From Martelella sp. HB161492 (GTDB lineage Bacteria > Pseudomonadota > Alphaproteobacteria > Rhizobiales > Rhizobiaceae): a DNA stretch of 64,000 nt. How positions within the stretch are numbered: the stretch's first letter is position 1; the number at the start of each line of letters is the position of its first letter. The stretch covers positions 186,001-250,000 of the forward strand of contig NZ_JAATVV010000005.1 in the NCBI RefSeq assembly GCF_013184775.1, in the 5' to 3' direction. Below are positions 35,293-43,779 of the stretch, in pieces. A program made the translations under genes and the position numbers. A model generated the notes under the pieces. The model was not told the origin of the DNA. It did not search any database and saw only the letters and a list, made by a program, of their open reading frames with translations.

Positions 35293-36213
35293 ATGACGAT
35301 GAAAGACGATATTATCGGCGAGCTCGTGACATTGCGCGATTTCTGGCGCTATGCGATTTCACGCTTCAGCGCCGCGGATCTGAGCTACGGCCACGGCACA
35401 TCGAATGCATCGGACGATGCGGCCTTTCTGCTGCTCGACAGTCTTGATCTACCGATTGATGTGCTGGATCCCTTCCTTGATGCACGTCTGCTTGGCTCGG
35501 AGCGCCGGCTGCTGGCGGATCGGATTGAAGCGCGCGTTTCAACGCGCAAGCCGTCCTCCTACCTCACTGGTCATGCCTATATTCAGGGTGTTCGCTTCCT
35601 GGTCGACGAACGGGTGATCGTTCCGCGCTCGCATATCGGCGAGATCCTGTTTCACGAATATATCGACCTGGGCGGATCGTCCTTCCTGCCGGATCCGATG
35701 AGTGTGGAAACGGCGGTCGATATCTGCACCGGCTCGGGCTGTCTGGCGGTTCTGGCCGCGAAATTCTTCGTCAATGCCGAAGTCGACGCCGTCGACCTTT
35801 CCGCTGATGCGCTTGACGTTGCCAGACTGAATGTCGCCGAACACGATGTCGAGAACCAGGTGAGCCTGTTTCAGGGCGATCTTTTTGCGCCGCTCGAAGG
35901 GCGGACCTATGATCTCATCATCACCAACCCGCCCTATGTCGAACATGATGCGGTTGAAGCCTATCCCGCCGAATATCAGGCAGAACCGGCGATGGCCCAT
36001 GATGGCGGCGAGGACGGGCTCGACCTTGTTCGCCGTATTCTCGTCACGGCGCCGGCCTTTCTCAATCCGGGCGGCGGGCTGATCTGCGAGATTGGCGCCG
36101 GACGCGAGATCCTCGAGGAAGAATTCCCCCATATTGAATTTCTCTGGCTCGAAACCGAGGCATCGCAGGATGCCGTCTTCTTCGTGACCGCCGAGGCGCT
36201 GGGCGTGTCCTGA
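35293..36213 (+). CDS. prmB: Ribosomal protein L3 N5-glutamine methyltransferase (PrmB family)
   Basis: A 306-residue class I SAM methyltransferase. An N-terminal helical domain (about 1-85) with FSAADLSYGHGT precedes PSSYLTGHAYIQGVRFLVDERVIVPRS, in pieces, as in PrmB. Motif I is AVDICTGSGCLAVLAA and the catalytic NPPYV is 212-216. The family methylates a glutamine in ribosomal protein L3 (PrmB) or release factors (PrmC); the early FSAADLSYGHG and GTSNA text favours PrmB. A terminator follows at 36249. Confidence 0.9.
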   Translation: MTMKDDIIGELVTLRDFWRYAISRFSAADLSYGHGTSNASDDAAFLLLDSLDLPIDVLDPFLDARLLGSERRLLADRIEARVSTRKPSSYLTGHAYIQGVRFLVDERVIVPRSHIGEILFHEYIDLGGSSFLPDPMSVETAVDICTGSGCLAVLAAKFFVNAEVDAVDLSADALDVARLNVAEHDVENQVSLFQGDLFAPLEGRTYDLIITNPPYVEHDAVEAYPAEYQAEPAMAHDGGEDGLDLVRRILVTAPAFLNPGGGLICEIGAGREILEEEFPHIEFLWLETEASQDAVFFVTAEALGVS

Positions 36214-36248
36214 ACCCTGCCGCCTTTGCGCACCAGATCGCCAGACCT

Positions 36249-36283
36249 GACCGTCGGTCTTTCGGAGCCGGCGGTCTTTTTTT
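36249..36283 (+). terminator. Intrinsic terminator after prmB
   Basis: GACCGTCGG (36249-36257) pairs with CCGGCGGTC (36268-36276) with one T-G pair, followed by seven T residues. Confidence 0.9.
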
Positions 36284-36677
36284 GAATTGAGCGCAAGAAA
36301 AAGGCCGAAGCGGCAATTTCATCCGAGTAAAACAGCCGCTATTTGCCACGCGTCACGGCAAAATCTGACGAAAGACAGGCTCAATGCTGCAACGCGAATA
36401 CAAAGCAGGCTGGGATGATTGACAAGCGTCGATCTCTGATTGATGATTTTGTCTATAAATAAGACGGGGAACGACAATCTCATGCAATTTGATACCGTGC
36501 AGCGGCCCGGAAGTGGCTGCCGTCCGGCCGTTTTGCTGTTTCAACTGAACAGCCGGTGGGACGATCCATGCATTTCACACCTTCATCATGCTTCTATTCT
36601 GGGTTCTTTTGAGCAATCGATCCGGCAATCCTCTGTGACCTCGCAGCGCAACAGGAATGGCGTGCCGGGAGCCTGCG
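36284..36677. other. Intergenic region upstream of the TRAP operon
   Basis: About 390 bp with no gene. It holds TTGACAAGCG near 36420 and a TATAAATAAG block at 36453-36462, either of which may belong to the promoter of the TRAP genes, though spacing is not canonical. Confidence 0.35.
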
Positions 36678-37187
36678 ATGCCTGAAGCCATCAAGACCTA
36701 TGTCCGGTTGGTCGACCGCTTCAACCGGGTGATCGGCCGCATCGTCATGTGGAGCATTTTCGCCATGATGGCGGTGCTGCTCTGGTCATCGATTTCCAAG
36801 ACCTTCTTCATGCCGTCGCAATGGACGCTGGAGATGGCGCAATTCATGATGACGGGCTATTTCCTGCTCGGCGGCGCCTATGCGCTGCAGCTTGACAGTC
36901 ATGTGCGCATGGATCTGCTCTATGGCCGCTGGACGCCGCGCACCCGTGCCATTGTCGACGCCGTTACCGTCTTCATGCTTTTTACCTATCTGATTTTCCT
37001 GCTGATCGGTGGTGTTTCGTCGACCAGCTATGCGCTGAAATATGGTGAAACCAGCTATTCAAGCTGGGCGCCCTATATGGCGCCGGTGAAGATCGTCATG
37101 GTGATCGGCATCTTCCTCACCTTTCTTCAGACAACATCGATCTTTTTCAAGGATCTGGCGACCGCCATCGGGAGGCCGATCCGATGA
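36678..37187 (+). CDS. TRAP transporter small permease (DctQ type)
   Basis: A 169-residue membrane protein with four hydrophobic segments, starting at the ATG at 36678 preceded by GGGAG. It has the usual DctQ features: VIGRIVMWSIFAMMAVLLWS, then WTLEMAQFMMTGYFLLGGAYAL and SHVRMDLLYGRW. It overlaps the large permease by 4 bp. Works with the large permease and binding protein in Na+- or H+-driven uptake of an organic acid or similar solute. Confidence 0.9.
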   Translation: MPEAIKTYVRLVDRFNRVIGRIVMWSIFAMMAVLLWSSISKTFFMPSQWTLEMAQFMMTGYFLLGGAYALQLDSHVRMDLLYGRWTPRTRAIVDAVTVFMLFTYLIFLLIGGVSSTSYALKYGETSYSSWAPYMAPVKIVMVIGIFLTFLQTTSIFFKDLATAIGRPIR

Positions 37188-38506
37188 GCTATCAGATGAT
37201 CGCGCTTTTGATGTTTGCATCGATGATGCTGACCATGCTGACGGGCCAGCGCGTCTTCGCGGCCATCGGCGTCGTCGGCGTTGTTGCCGCGGCCTTCCTG
37301 TGGGGGACGGGTGGTTCGGAGCTTGGCTTTTCGGCCGGCATGAAGCTGATGAAATGGTATCCGATGCTGACACTGCCCATGTTCATCTTCATGGGCTACA
37401 TGCTTTCGGAATCCGGCATCGCCGAGGATCTCTACAAGGCGTTCCACGTCTGGATGGGCGGGCTACCAGGCGGGCTCGCCGTCGGCACGATCGGCCTGAT
37501 GGTGGTGATTTCCGCTATGAACGGGCTTTCGGTCGCCGGCATGGCAATTGGTGCCACGATTGCCCTGCCGGAACTCTTGCGCCGCGGCTATGACAAGATC
37601 ATGGTCTCGGGGGTTATTCAGGCGGGCTCCTCGCTCGGCATTCTGGTACCGCCAAGCGTGGTGCTGGTGCTTTACGGCATGATTGCCCGTCAACCGGTCG
37701 GCAAGCTCTGGATTGCCGGTGTTCTGCCGGGCCTGTTGCTGGCGGCATTGTTCATCATCTACATCGTCATCCGCTGCCGCATCAATCCCGCCCTCGGGCC
37801 GTCGCTTTCGAAGGAAGAACGCGCCATGCCGATGGCGGAGAAGCTGAAACTGCTGCGCGCCGGCATCATTCCCTTTGCCATCTTCTTTCTGATGATGGGG
37901 CTGTTCATGATGGGCATCACCTCGCTCACCGAAAGTTCGGCGATCGGTGCATTGTCGGCCATGGCCGCGGCGCTGATCAAGAAGCGGCTGACCTGGAAAC
38001 TGCTGGAGCGCACGGTCGAACAGACGCTCGGCATTTCCTGCATGTTCATGTGGATCATCCTGGCGGCGCTCTGCTTCGGTGCGGTCTTCGATGGCCTCGG
38101 CGCCGTCAAGGCGCTGGAACATCTGCTGCTGGAACGCTGGGAGCTGAGCCCCTGGCAGATCCTGATCCTGATGCAGATCTCCTATCTGGTGATGGGCACG
38201 TTTCTGGATGATACGGCGATGCTGGTTATCGTTGCGCCGCTTTACGTGCCGCTGGTCGGCCATATGGGCTTCGATCTCGTCTGGTATGGCGTGCTCTACA
38301 CGATCACCTGCCAGATTGCCTATATGACGCCGCCCTTCGGCTACAACCTGTTCCTGATGCGGGCGATGGCGCCGCGAGAAATCTCGCTGACCGACATTTA
38401 TCGATCCGTCTGGCCCTTCGTCATCATCATGCTGATCGGGCTCGGCATTGTCACGGCATTCCCGGAGATCGCGCTCTGGCTGCCGAACATGGTTTACGCG
38501 CGCTGA
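37184..38506 (+). CDS. TRAP transporter large permease (DctM type)
   Basis: A 440-residue protein with about 12 hydrophobic segments. Typical DctM text: PMLTLPMFIFMGYMLSESGIAEDLY, GLSVAGMAIGATIALPELLRRGYDK, IQAGSSLGILVPPSVVLVLYG, and FLDDTAMLVIVAPLYVPL, each in pieces of the conserved repeats. Forms the ion-coupled channel. Confidence 0.92.
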   Translation: MSYQMIALLMFASMMLTMLTGQRVFAAIGVVGVVAAAFLWGTGGSELGFSAGMKLMKWYPMLTLPMFIFMGYMLSESGIAEDLYKAFHVWMGGLPGGLAVGTIGLMVVISAMNGLSVAGMAIGATIALPELLRRGYDKIMVSGVIQAGSSLGILVPPSVVLVLYGMIARQPVGKLWIAGVLPGLLLAALFIIYIVIRCRINPALGPSLSKEERAMPMAEKLKLLRAGIIPFAIFFLMMGLFMMGITSLTESSAIGALSAMAAALIKKRLTWKLLERTVEQTLGISCMFMWIILAALCFGAVFDGLGAVKALEHLLLERWELSPWQILILMQISYLVMGTFLDDTAMLVIVAPLYVPLVGHMGFDLVWYGVLYTITCQIAYMTPPFGYNLFLMRAMAPREISLTDIYRSVWPFVIIMLIGLGIVTAFPEIALWLPNMVYAR

Positions 38507-38606
38507 GGACGGCGCGGGTAAGGCGGAGTGGCAGGTTCACTCCGTTTCTGCGGCCAGAGGCGGGGGACCGTCCGGCCAAAACGCAAAATAAACGAGGGAA
38601 ACAGCA

Positions 38607-39650
38607 ATGAACAGCAGACGTTCTTTTCTGAAATCGGCAGGACTGGCGACGGCCGCAGGCGCGACCGCGCTTGCCGCACCGGCGGTGCGTGCCCAGGACA
38701 AGAAGATCACCTGGCGGCTTCAGACCTATGCCGGTCCGGCGCTCGCCGAATTCGTGATCAAGCCGAGTATCGAAGCCTTCAACAAGGCCGCCAATGGTGC
38801 CATGGAGATCGAACTTTACACCTCCGATCAGCTGGTGCCGACAGGTGAACTGTTCCGTGCCATGCAGAATGGCACGATTGATGCCGTTCAGTCGGATGAT
38901 GATTCGATGAACTCGCCACTCGATATCAAGGTCTTCGGCGGCTACTTCCCCTTTGCCTCACGCTACAATATGGACGTGCCGACGCTGTTTTATGAATATG
39001 GCCTCGCCGATATCTGGGACAAGGCCTATGCGGAGGTTGGCGTTCAGTGGATTTCGGCCGGTGCCTGGGATCCGTGCAACTTTGCCACGGTGAAGCCGAT
39101 CACCAGCCTGGCTGATCTCAAGGGTCTGAAGGTCTTCACCTTTCCGACGGCGGGCAAGTTCCTGTCGCAGTTTGGTGTCGTGCCGGTGACCCTGCCCTGG
39201 GAAGATGTGCAGGTTGCCATGCAGACCGGCGAACTGGACGGTCTGGCCTGGTCGGGTATTACCGAGGACTATACGGTTGGCTGGGCCGATGTGACGGACT
39301 ATTTCCTCACCAACAATATCTCTGGCGGCTGGTGTGGTTCTTTCTTCGTCAATGCGGATCGCTGGGCGGAAGTGCCGGATTATCTGAAGGTCCTGTTCCG
39401 CATGTGTACGGATTCATCCCACCTGCATCGCCTGCACTGGTACTGGGGCGGCGAGGCGAAGCTGCGCGCCCATGGCGACAAGATGAAGCTGACAACGATC
39501 CCGGCTGAGGAATGGAAAACGGTTGAGGATGCGGCGGGTGCATTCTGGGACGAAATTGCCACCCAGAGCGACCGCAACGCCAAGGTCATCGAAATTTTGA
39601 AACAATATCAGAAGGATATGGTGGCTGCTGGCCCGCCTTACCGTTCGTGA
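38607..39650 (+). CDS. TRAP transporter substrate-binding protein (DctP/TakP-like), Tat signal
   Basis: A 347-residue periplasmic receptor with a twin-arginine signal (SRRSFLKSAG, about 3-12). The mature part starts ITWRLQTYAGP and includes QLVPTGELFRAMQNGTIDAV, LPWEDVQVAMQTGELDGLAW and SGGWCGSFFVN. This resembles the TakP/2-oxoacid and lactate-binding branch of DctP proteins, which bind a ligand-metal complex. Completes the Q-M-P operon, 100 bp after dctM. A hairpin follows at 39676. Confidence 0.9.
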   Translation: MNSRRSFLKSAGLATAAGATALAAPAVRAQDKKITWRLQTYAGPALAEFVIKPSIEAFNKAANGAMEIELYTSDQLVPTGELFRAMQNGTIDAVQSDDDSMNSPLDIKVFGGYFPFASRYNMDVPTLFYEYGLADIWDKAYAEVGVQWISAGAWDPCNFATVKPITSLADLKGLKVFTFPTAGKFLSQFGVVPVTLPWEDVQVAMQTGELDGLAWSGITEDYTVGWADVTDYFLTNNISGGWCGSFFVNADRWAEVPDYLKVLFRMCTDSSHLHRLHWYWGGEAKLRAHGDKMKLTTIPAEEWKTVEDAAGAFWDEIATQSDRNAKVIEILKQYQKDMVAAGPPYRS

Positions 39651-39675
39651 TATGACATTTTCTGAATGAGGAAGA

Positions 39676-39708
39676 AACTGCGCCGGGAGGGCTCTCACCG
39701 GCGCAGTT
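39676..39708 (-). terminator. Terminator between convergent dctP-like gene and small protein A
   Basis: AACTGCGCCGG (39676-39686) and CCGGCGCAGTT (39698-39708) form an 11-bp perfect stem with an 11-nt loop. The minus-strand side continues TTCTTCC, so it mainly serves the small gene at 39717. Confidence 0.75.
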
Positions 39709-39716
39709 CTGGCATG

Positions 39717-39974
39717 TTAGCCAGCCGCAGCGACCTGCGAGGTAGCCTGGTTGGTGGCCTTCAGGTTGCCGCCGGCGTCCGTCTGCGCTTCGTTAGCGAC
39801 CTTGAGGTGCTCGTTGGCGATCTGGCGCTGGCATTCGTGCTCGGTGTCGGAGACCCGCTGGGTGAATTCGCGCTTGCTGTTCATCATGGCCTGTGCGTCA
39901 GAAATTTCCGTCTGGCGGGCCTGCTGGGCGTTGCGAAGAATATTGCCGGTGAGGCTAGCGATAAGTGGCATCAT
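39717..39974 (-). CDS. Small protein A, unknown function (85 residues, helical)
   Basis: Starts at tandem ATGs (39974, 39971) after AAAGGAAC. The sequence is almost all helix-forming and polar: MMPLIASLTGNILRNAQQAR, then TEHECQRQIANEHLKVANEA and TDAGGNLKATNQATSQVAAA. No signal peptide. Its last 39 residues align without gaps with the end of small protein C (40721-40993): 17 identical positions, including HE..R, K.A.EAQ.DA and SQ.AA. They are therefore likely paralogues. Family not recognised. Confidence 0.7.
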   Translation of the reverse strand: MMPLIASLTGNILRNAQQARQTEISDAQAMMNSKREFTQRVSDTEHECQRQIANEHLKVANEAQTDAGGNLKATNQATSQVAAAG

Positions 39975-40051
39975 GATAAAGTTCCTTTCTGGGTGCTTTG
40001 GATAAGCTCTGTCTTGCGGCTTATCCTGTTGAGGGCATTTTCAGTTGGTTC

Positions 40052-40384
40052 TCAGATCCCGTGCGGGAACAGATGACCGAAAATCTGCTGATCGCGTTCA
40101 TGCACATTCTTGAGGCCGCCGACGAGCTTGCCGCGGATGTCCTTCATGCGCTCATGGTGGTGTTCGATGCCGTCGCGGAACTTGCCTCTGAGTTCCTTGC
40201 GATGTTCGTGACGCTCTTTGGTCTTCTCCGACGGCTGGAAACTCACGGTGGTGTCGTGCGTGTCCTTTCCGAAGAGCTTGTTCTTGTTCTCGGTGGAAAT
40301 CGTCAAGGTACCAAACCGAGTTTCGATTTCTGTCGTCTCGGTATTGTGGTGATGGTGACCTTTTGTGGTCTGTGAAACATGCAT
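40052..40384 (-). CDS. Small protein B, unknown function (110 residues, His/Lys/Glu-rich)
   Basis: Starts at the ATG at 40384 after AAAGGAACC, the same kind of site as small gene A; an upstream in-frame start would only add a Lys/Arg-rich tail. It begins MHVSQTTKGHHHHNTETTEI, then a beta-like segment ETRFGTLTISTENKNKL, and a charged helix with RHEHRKELRGKFRDGIEHHH and VHERDQQIFGHLFPHGI. Very many histidines suggest metal binding. No signal peptide, no known domain. Next to A and C on the same strand. Confidence 0.65.
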   Translation of the reverse strand: MHVSQTTKGHHHHNTETTEIETRFGTLTISTENKNKLFGKDTHDTTVSFQPSEKTKERHEHRKELRGKFRDGIEHHHERMKDIRGKLVGGLKNVHERDQQIFGHLFPHGI

Positions 40385-40654
40385 TTTGGTTCCTTTCCGG
40401 TGCCCGAAATAGTCTGGGGGCGGGCTTTTTCTTTTCTTGGAGCGACGTTTAGGTTTCAAAGTATCAAGAACCGCGTCGTGGTTTGTTTATTGGTTGTCTG
40501 TGACAACGAATATAGATCTAGTATTATTCCTTCATAAAAGCCAATGAAAAATCGGTAATGAAAGAATTAGCGATATTATATACTGCAATAAAAATAATAT
40601 CAATTAATTTAGTATTTTCTGATAGAATTATATATTGAAAAGAATGGCCTCTAG
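40385..40654. promoter_or_regulatory. AT-rich upstream region of small gene B
   Basis: Between 40490 and 40650 the DNA is far richer in A and T than the rest of the window (many ATTATA, AATATC and TTAATT runs). It is the 5' region of small gene B on the minus strand. Such islands are typical targets of MucR/Ros-type silencers in Rhizobiales and often mark acquired genes. Confidence 0.5.
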
Positions 40655-40660
40655 AACGCA

Positions 40661-40693
40661 AAAAAAACGCCGGACGATGAGCGTCCGGCGTTT
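40661..40693 (-). terminator. Intrinsic terminator of small gene C
   Basis: A 12-bp perfect stem (40665-40676 with 40682-40693, CGCCGGACG core) and 5-nt loop; on the minus strand it is followed by a run of seven to eight T residues. Confidence 0.92.
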
Positions 40694-40720
40694 GAAAATA
40701 AGAAGTATATTTGCAAGGGA

Positions 40721-40993
40721 TTACGGCGCTGCTTCCTGGCTAAACGTCTGAAGGGAATCTTTGGTTATCTTCATTGCGTCGCTCTGCGCCTCGCGCGCGA
40801 TTTTTTGCTGGTTGTTCATCGTCTCACGGTGATGCTCGTGAGCAGCATTAAGCATTTTCTGCTCATGCTGAGCCTGTTGGATCTGCATATTTTGGATTTG
40901 GGATTGCCATGTATTACTCGCATTCTGCTGATCCAACATCTGGTTTGAAAGGGCAGTTGCGGTAACACTTGAGCCGTAGGAACCTACATCCAT
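40721..40993 (-). CDS. Small protein C, unknown function (90 residues, Gln/Asn-rich helix)
   Basis: Starts at the ATG at 40993 after a strong AAAGGAG. Sequence MDVGSYGSSVTATALSNQML is followed by a long polar helix rich in Gln, Asn and His (QIQNMQIQQAQHEQKMLNAA, REAQSDAMKITKDSLQTFSQ). The C-terminal 39 residues match small protein A (17 identities without gaps). No signal peptide, membrane segment or cysteine. Length and long-helix character recall secreted filament or needle-like subunits, but no such family was identified. It has its own terminator at 40661. Confidence 0.72.
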   Translation of the reverse strand: MDVGSYGSSVTATALSNQMLDQQNASNTWQSQIQNMQIQQAQHEQKMLNAAHEHHRETMNNQQKIAREAQSDAMKITKDSLQTFSQEAAP

Positions 40994-41109
40994 TGTATTT
41001 CTCCTTTAAGTTGCAAGCTGATCTATCGAGCCGCCAGGAGAGTGTCTGCTTGGTCGCTATAGAAGCGCGGTTTGCAGGCACTCTTCTTGTTCGGTCCGGG
41101 GAGGACGAA

Positions 41110-41133
41110 GGGAAAGCCGCTTGAGGCTTTCCC
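41110..41133 (-). terminator. Hairpin after small gene D
   Basis: GGGAAAGCC (41110-41118) with GGCTTTCCC (41125-41133), a 9-bp perfect stem starting 10 bp after the stop codon of gene D. The following bases are only weakly T-rich on the minus strand, so it may be a Rho-independent terminator of moderate strength or an RNA-stabilising stem. Confidence 0.6.
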
Positions 41134-41142
41134 ATTTGGATG

Positions 41143-41508
41143 TCAGAAGCGCAGTCCGCCCATCATCGAACTCATCGGTCCCTGGAGCATGCCGCCGAAG
41201 ATGCCGCCCATGAACTGGCTGATGATGTTGCCGATGGAGCCGAACATCGAGCCGCCTCCGCCCATGCCGCCCATGCTGCCGAAGCCCGAGATCTGGTTGC
41301 CGAGGCCTGTGAGCTCTCTGCCGATGCCGGAGAGTTGATTGCCGAATTGTGACAGCGGGTTGTAGCCACGGCAACCACCGCCACCCTGCGAACCGAAATA
41401 GTAGTTGTTGTTGTTGACAACCTGCGGGGGCTGCTGGTGATGATGATGATGGTGGTGGTGCTTCTTGAATAAGCTGCCGAGGAGGCCGATGCCAGCGCCG
41501 ATAAGCAT
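41143..41508 (-). CDS. Small protein D, unknown function (121 residues, poly-His and Gly/Met-rich)
   Basis: Starts at the ATG at 41508 after GGAAGGATT. A short hydrophobic N-terminus (MLIGAGIGLLGSLFKK) runs straight into eight histidines, then QQPPQVVNNNNYYFGSQGGG, and a C-terminal half made of Gly, Met, Phe, Ser and Gln (LGNQISGFGSMGGMGGGGSM, GGIFGGMLQGPMSSMMGG). Such composition suggests a surface, membrane-active or self-assembling protein. No cleavable signal was evident. Fourth gene of the minus-strand cluster. Confidence 0.65.
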   Translation of the reverse strand: MLIGAGIGLLGSLFKKHHHHHHHHQQPPQVVNNNNYYFGSQGGGGCRGYNPLSQFGNQLSGIGRELTGLGNQISGFGSMGGMGGGGSMFGSIGNIISQFMGGIFGGMLQGPMSSMMGGLRF

Positions 41509-42030
41509 GATTGAATCCTTCCAGTTTGTTTCGCCTGCCGTTTGCGGCAGTTGCGGGTTTAGGGAAGGCCTTTTCTCAAGGCCGGGTTGTTGGCACAACG
41601 CGAGTAGCGGGTATGTGCGATGAAGGTCTCTCGCTCAGCGGTATCCGCTTTCGCACCGTGAGATGATCTTCAAAACATCACCAATACTCTGGACACCTTC
41701 TTAAAGCGCAATTTACTTTAGGTGTCTGTTGCTATTCGGAAGTTTATATTGTTCGCTTCCTTGAGATAAATAAATAAAGATTGCAGACAATATGGAACAA
41801 TAGATTTTAATAATAATATTACTATGATTTATTATTGTATAATATTTAAGATATACATAGATCGATTTGGTCTGCATCAAATTCAAGGAATGCATCCACG
41901 CAAAGCATCCCGCGCACACGCCACGCGGGGAAGTGGGTGTCGCAGGATGGTTGTGGAGGAGGCTGCGTGTCCGGTCCGCAGAACGGCGGCCGGCTCTGCC
42001 GGCCTTGCAGGCGAGAGAGACAGATCGGGA
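41509..42030. promoter_or_regulatory. AT-rich intergenic region upstream of small gene D
   Basis: About 520 bp. 41740-41880 is very AT-rich (TAATAATAATATTACTATGA-type sequence), like the region upstream of gene B. No credible gene; an open frame at 41824-42174 overlaps the peptidase antisense and looks spurious. Confidence 0.45.
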
Positions 42031-43443
42031 TCAGGCGCCCGCGTTTGCGAGGTCCTTGACGGCATCAATGATGCGGATCCAGGACCGGATGCCCTTGTGG
42101 AAGGACGCCAGATTGTATTTTTCATTGGGGGAATGGCCGTTGTCATCGGAAAGACCGAAGCCGACGAGCAATGAATTCATGCCGAGCGTGGTCTGGAAAT
42201 CGCCGACAATCGGGATCGAGCCGCCGCCGCCGGTGACAATGGCGGGCTTTTGCCATTCCTCGGAAAGTGCGGCCTTGGCGGCACTCAGCAGGGGCGATTC
42301 ATAGGGCAGTTGCACGGCTGCTGCCGCACCATGGCCGATGAAGTCAACGCGGCAGTCGGCTGGAATATGCGCCTTCACATAGCTGCGGAAGCTGTCGCGG
42401 ATCTTCTCGGGATCCTGCTTGCCGACCAGGCGGAACGAGATCTTGGCTGACGCTGTGGCGGCAATCACCGTCTTGAAACCCTGTCCCTGGTAGCCGCCGG
42501 TAATGCCGTTGACCTCTGCCGTCGGCCGCGCCCAGTTCAGTTCGAGCATCGAGCGGCCCTTTTCCCCGACTGGAATGGACAGGCCGACCTCGTGCATCAT
42601 GTCTTCCTGCTTGCTTTCCAGGCTTGCCCATTTGGCCTTCAGCTCTGCCGGCGTCTCTGCAACGCCATCATAGAAGCCCGCAAGGGTCACCGCGCCGGTC
42701 TCATCATGCAGGCCGGCAACGATCTCGGAGACGATGTGTATCGGGTTGGCCGCCAGCCCGCCAAAGCCACCGGAATGCAGATCCCGGTTGGCCGCGTGGA
42801 CAAAGATCTCCTCGCTGACCATGCCGCGCAGTCCAGCACAGATGGACGGTGTATCGCGGTCCCACATGCCGGTATCACAGACCATGGCAAAATCGCCCTT
42901 CAGCGCTTCGACATTGTCTTTCAGAAAGGCTGGCAGGGATTTGGAGCCAGCCTCTTCCTCGCCCTCGAACAGGATGGTGAGGTTGAGCGGTATCGCGCCT
43001 TTGACGTCCTTGTAGGCGCGGATGGCCTCAACAAAGGTCATCAGCTGACCCTTGTCGTCATTGGCACCGCGTGCGGCGATCACCTTGTCGCCTTTGGGGC
43101 TGAGCCGCAATTGCGGCTCGAACGGGTCGCTGTCCCACAGGTTCAGCGGATCGACGGGCTGCACATCATAGTGACCGTAAAACAGGACATGCGGCCGGTC
43201 CGGGCGGTCGGCGGCATGATGGGCGAGAACGACGGGGTGACCCTCGGTGTCGCACACCTTGGCGGAAAAGCCGAGCGTCTCAAGATAGCTGGAAAGAAAG
43301 CCGGCGGCCTTGCGGCATTCGCCAGCATATTCGGGATCGGTGGAAATGGATTTGATCCGCAGCAGATCAAAGAGCGTGTCCAGGCTGGAGGTGAGATTTT
43401 CGTCGACCTGGGCCAGCACGGTTTCGATGGCATTCTTGGGCAT
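42031..43443 (-). CDS. M20 family dipeptidase (metallopeptidase)
   Basis: A 470-residue cytosolic peptidase. The zinc ligands are visible: H91 and D93 in FYGHYDVQP, the bridging aspartate in RGANDDKGQ (about D129/D130), and the catalytic glutamates in EGEEEAGS (about 160-166). A lid/dimerisation domain follows (about 210-370) and the C-terminal part ends with GHSPNEKYNL, carrying the last histidine ligand. It hydrolyses dipeptides or N-acyl amino acids. Divergent from the peptide ABC operon at 43780, sharing a promoter region with a FadR-like site at 43553. Confidence 0.92.
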   Translation of the reverse strand: MPKNAIETVLAQVDENLTSSLDTLFDLLRIKSISTDPEYAGECRKAAGFLSSYLETLGFSAKVCDTEGHPVVLAHHAADRPDRPHVLFYGHYDVQPVDPLNLWDSDPFEPQLRLSPKGDKVIAARGANDDKGQLMTFVEAIRAYKDVKGAIPLNLTILFEGEEEAGSKSLPAFLKDNVEALKGDFAMVCDTGMWDRDTPSICAGLRGMVSEEIFVHAANRDLHSGGFGGLAANPIHIVSEIVAGLHDETGAVTLAGFYDGVAETPAELKAKWASLESKQEDMMHEVGLSIPVGEKGRSMLELNWARPTAEVNGITGGYQGQGFKTVIAATASAKISFRLVGKQDPEKIRDSFRSYVKAHIPADCRVDFIGHGAAAAVQLPYESPLLSAAKAALSEEWQKPAIVTGGGGSIPIVGDFQTTLGMNSLLVGFGLSDDNGHSPNEKYNLASFHKGIRSWIRIIDAVKDLANAGA

Positions 43444-43552
43444 GGATGTCCTCTGAAGGGAAGTGCCGGACGGGATGTCTCACCGGCAGAAAAGCGGCGG
43501 TCCATCGCAGGAAAGATGTGTGACACGTAATCCCAAATCCAGCCTTGACAAT

Positions 43553-43563
43553 TTGTCTGACAT
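43553..43563. promoter_or_regulatory. Putative GntR/FCD operator between dipeptidase and peptide-transport operon
   Basis: TTGTCTGACAT, one mismatch from the FadR-subfamily consensus T.GT...AC.A, in the 336-bp divergent promoter region (43444-43779). The same motif precedes the regulator gene (50304) and the second peptide operon (57075). Otherwise this gap holds no gene. Confidence 0.6.
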
Positions 43564-43779
43564 CCTACCATTATTCCCGCTATCGCCAATGTCAAGCCTT
43601 GCACGGCTGCGAGGGGTAAGGCCCGAATATTTCCTGAAAAGTCACGAAGTAACAAGCATATAATGCATTGCACAAATAGCTGTCCTGTCTTTCAGGGATA
43701 GAAAATGGCGATAAATGCCGTTCCACAGGGGAATAACAACGTGGCGTCACTGTCACGGAAAATAAACTGGAGTCTTCCA

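Noticed and set aside
41824-42174. Plus-strand open frame in the AT-rich region
   Set aside because: Its second half is antisense to the end of the dipeptidase gene and the first half is low complexity without a ribosome-binding site.
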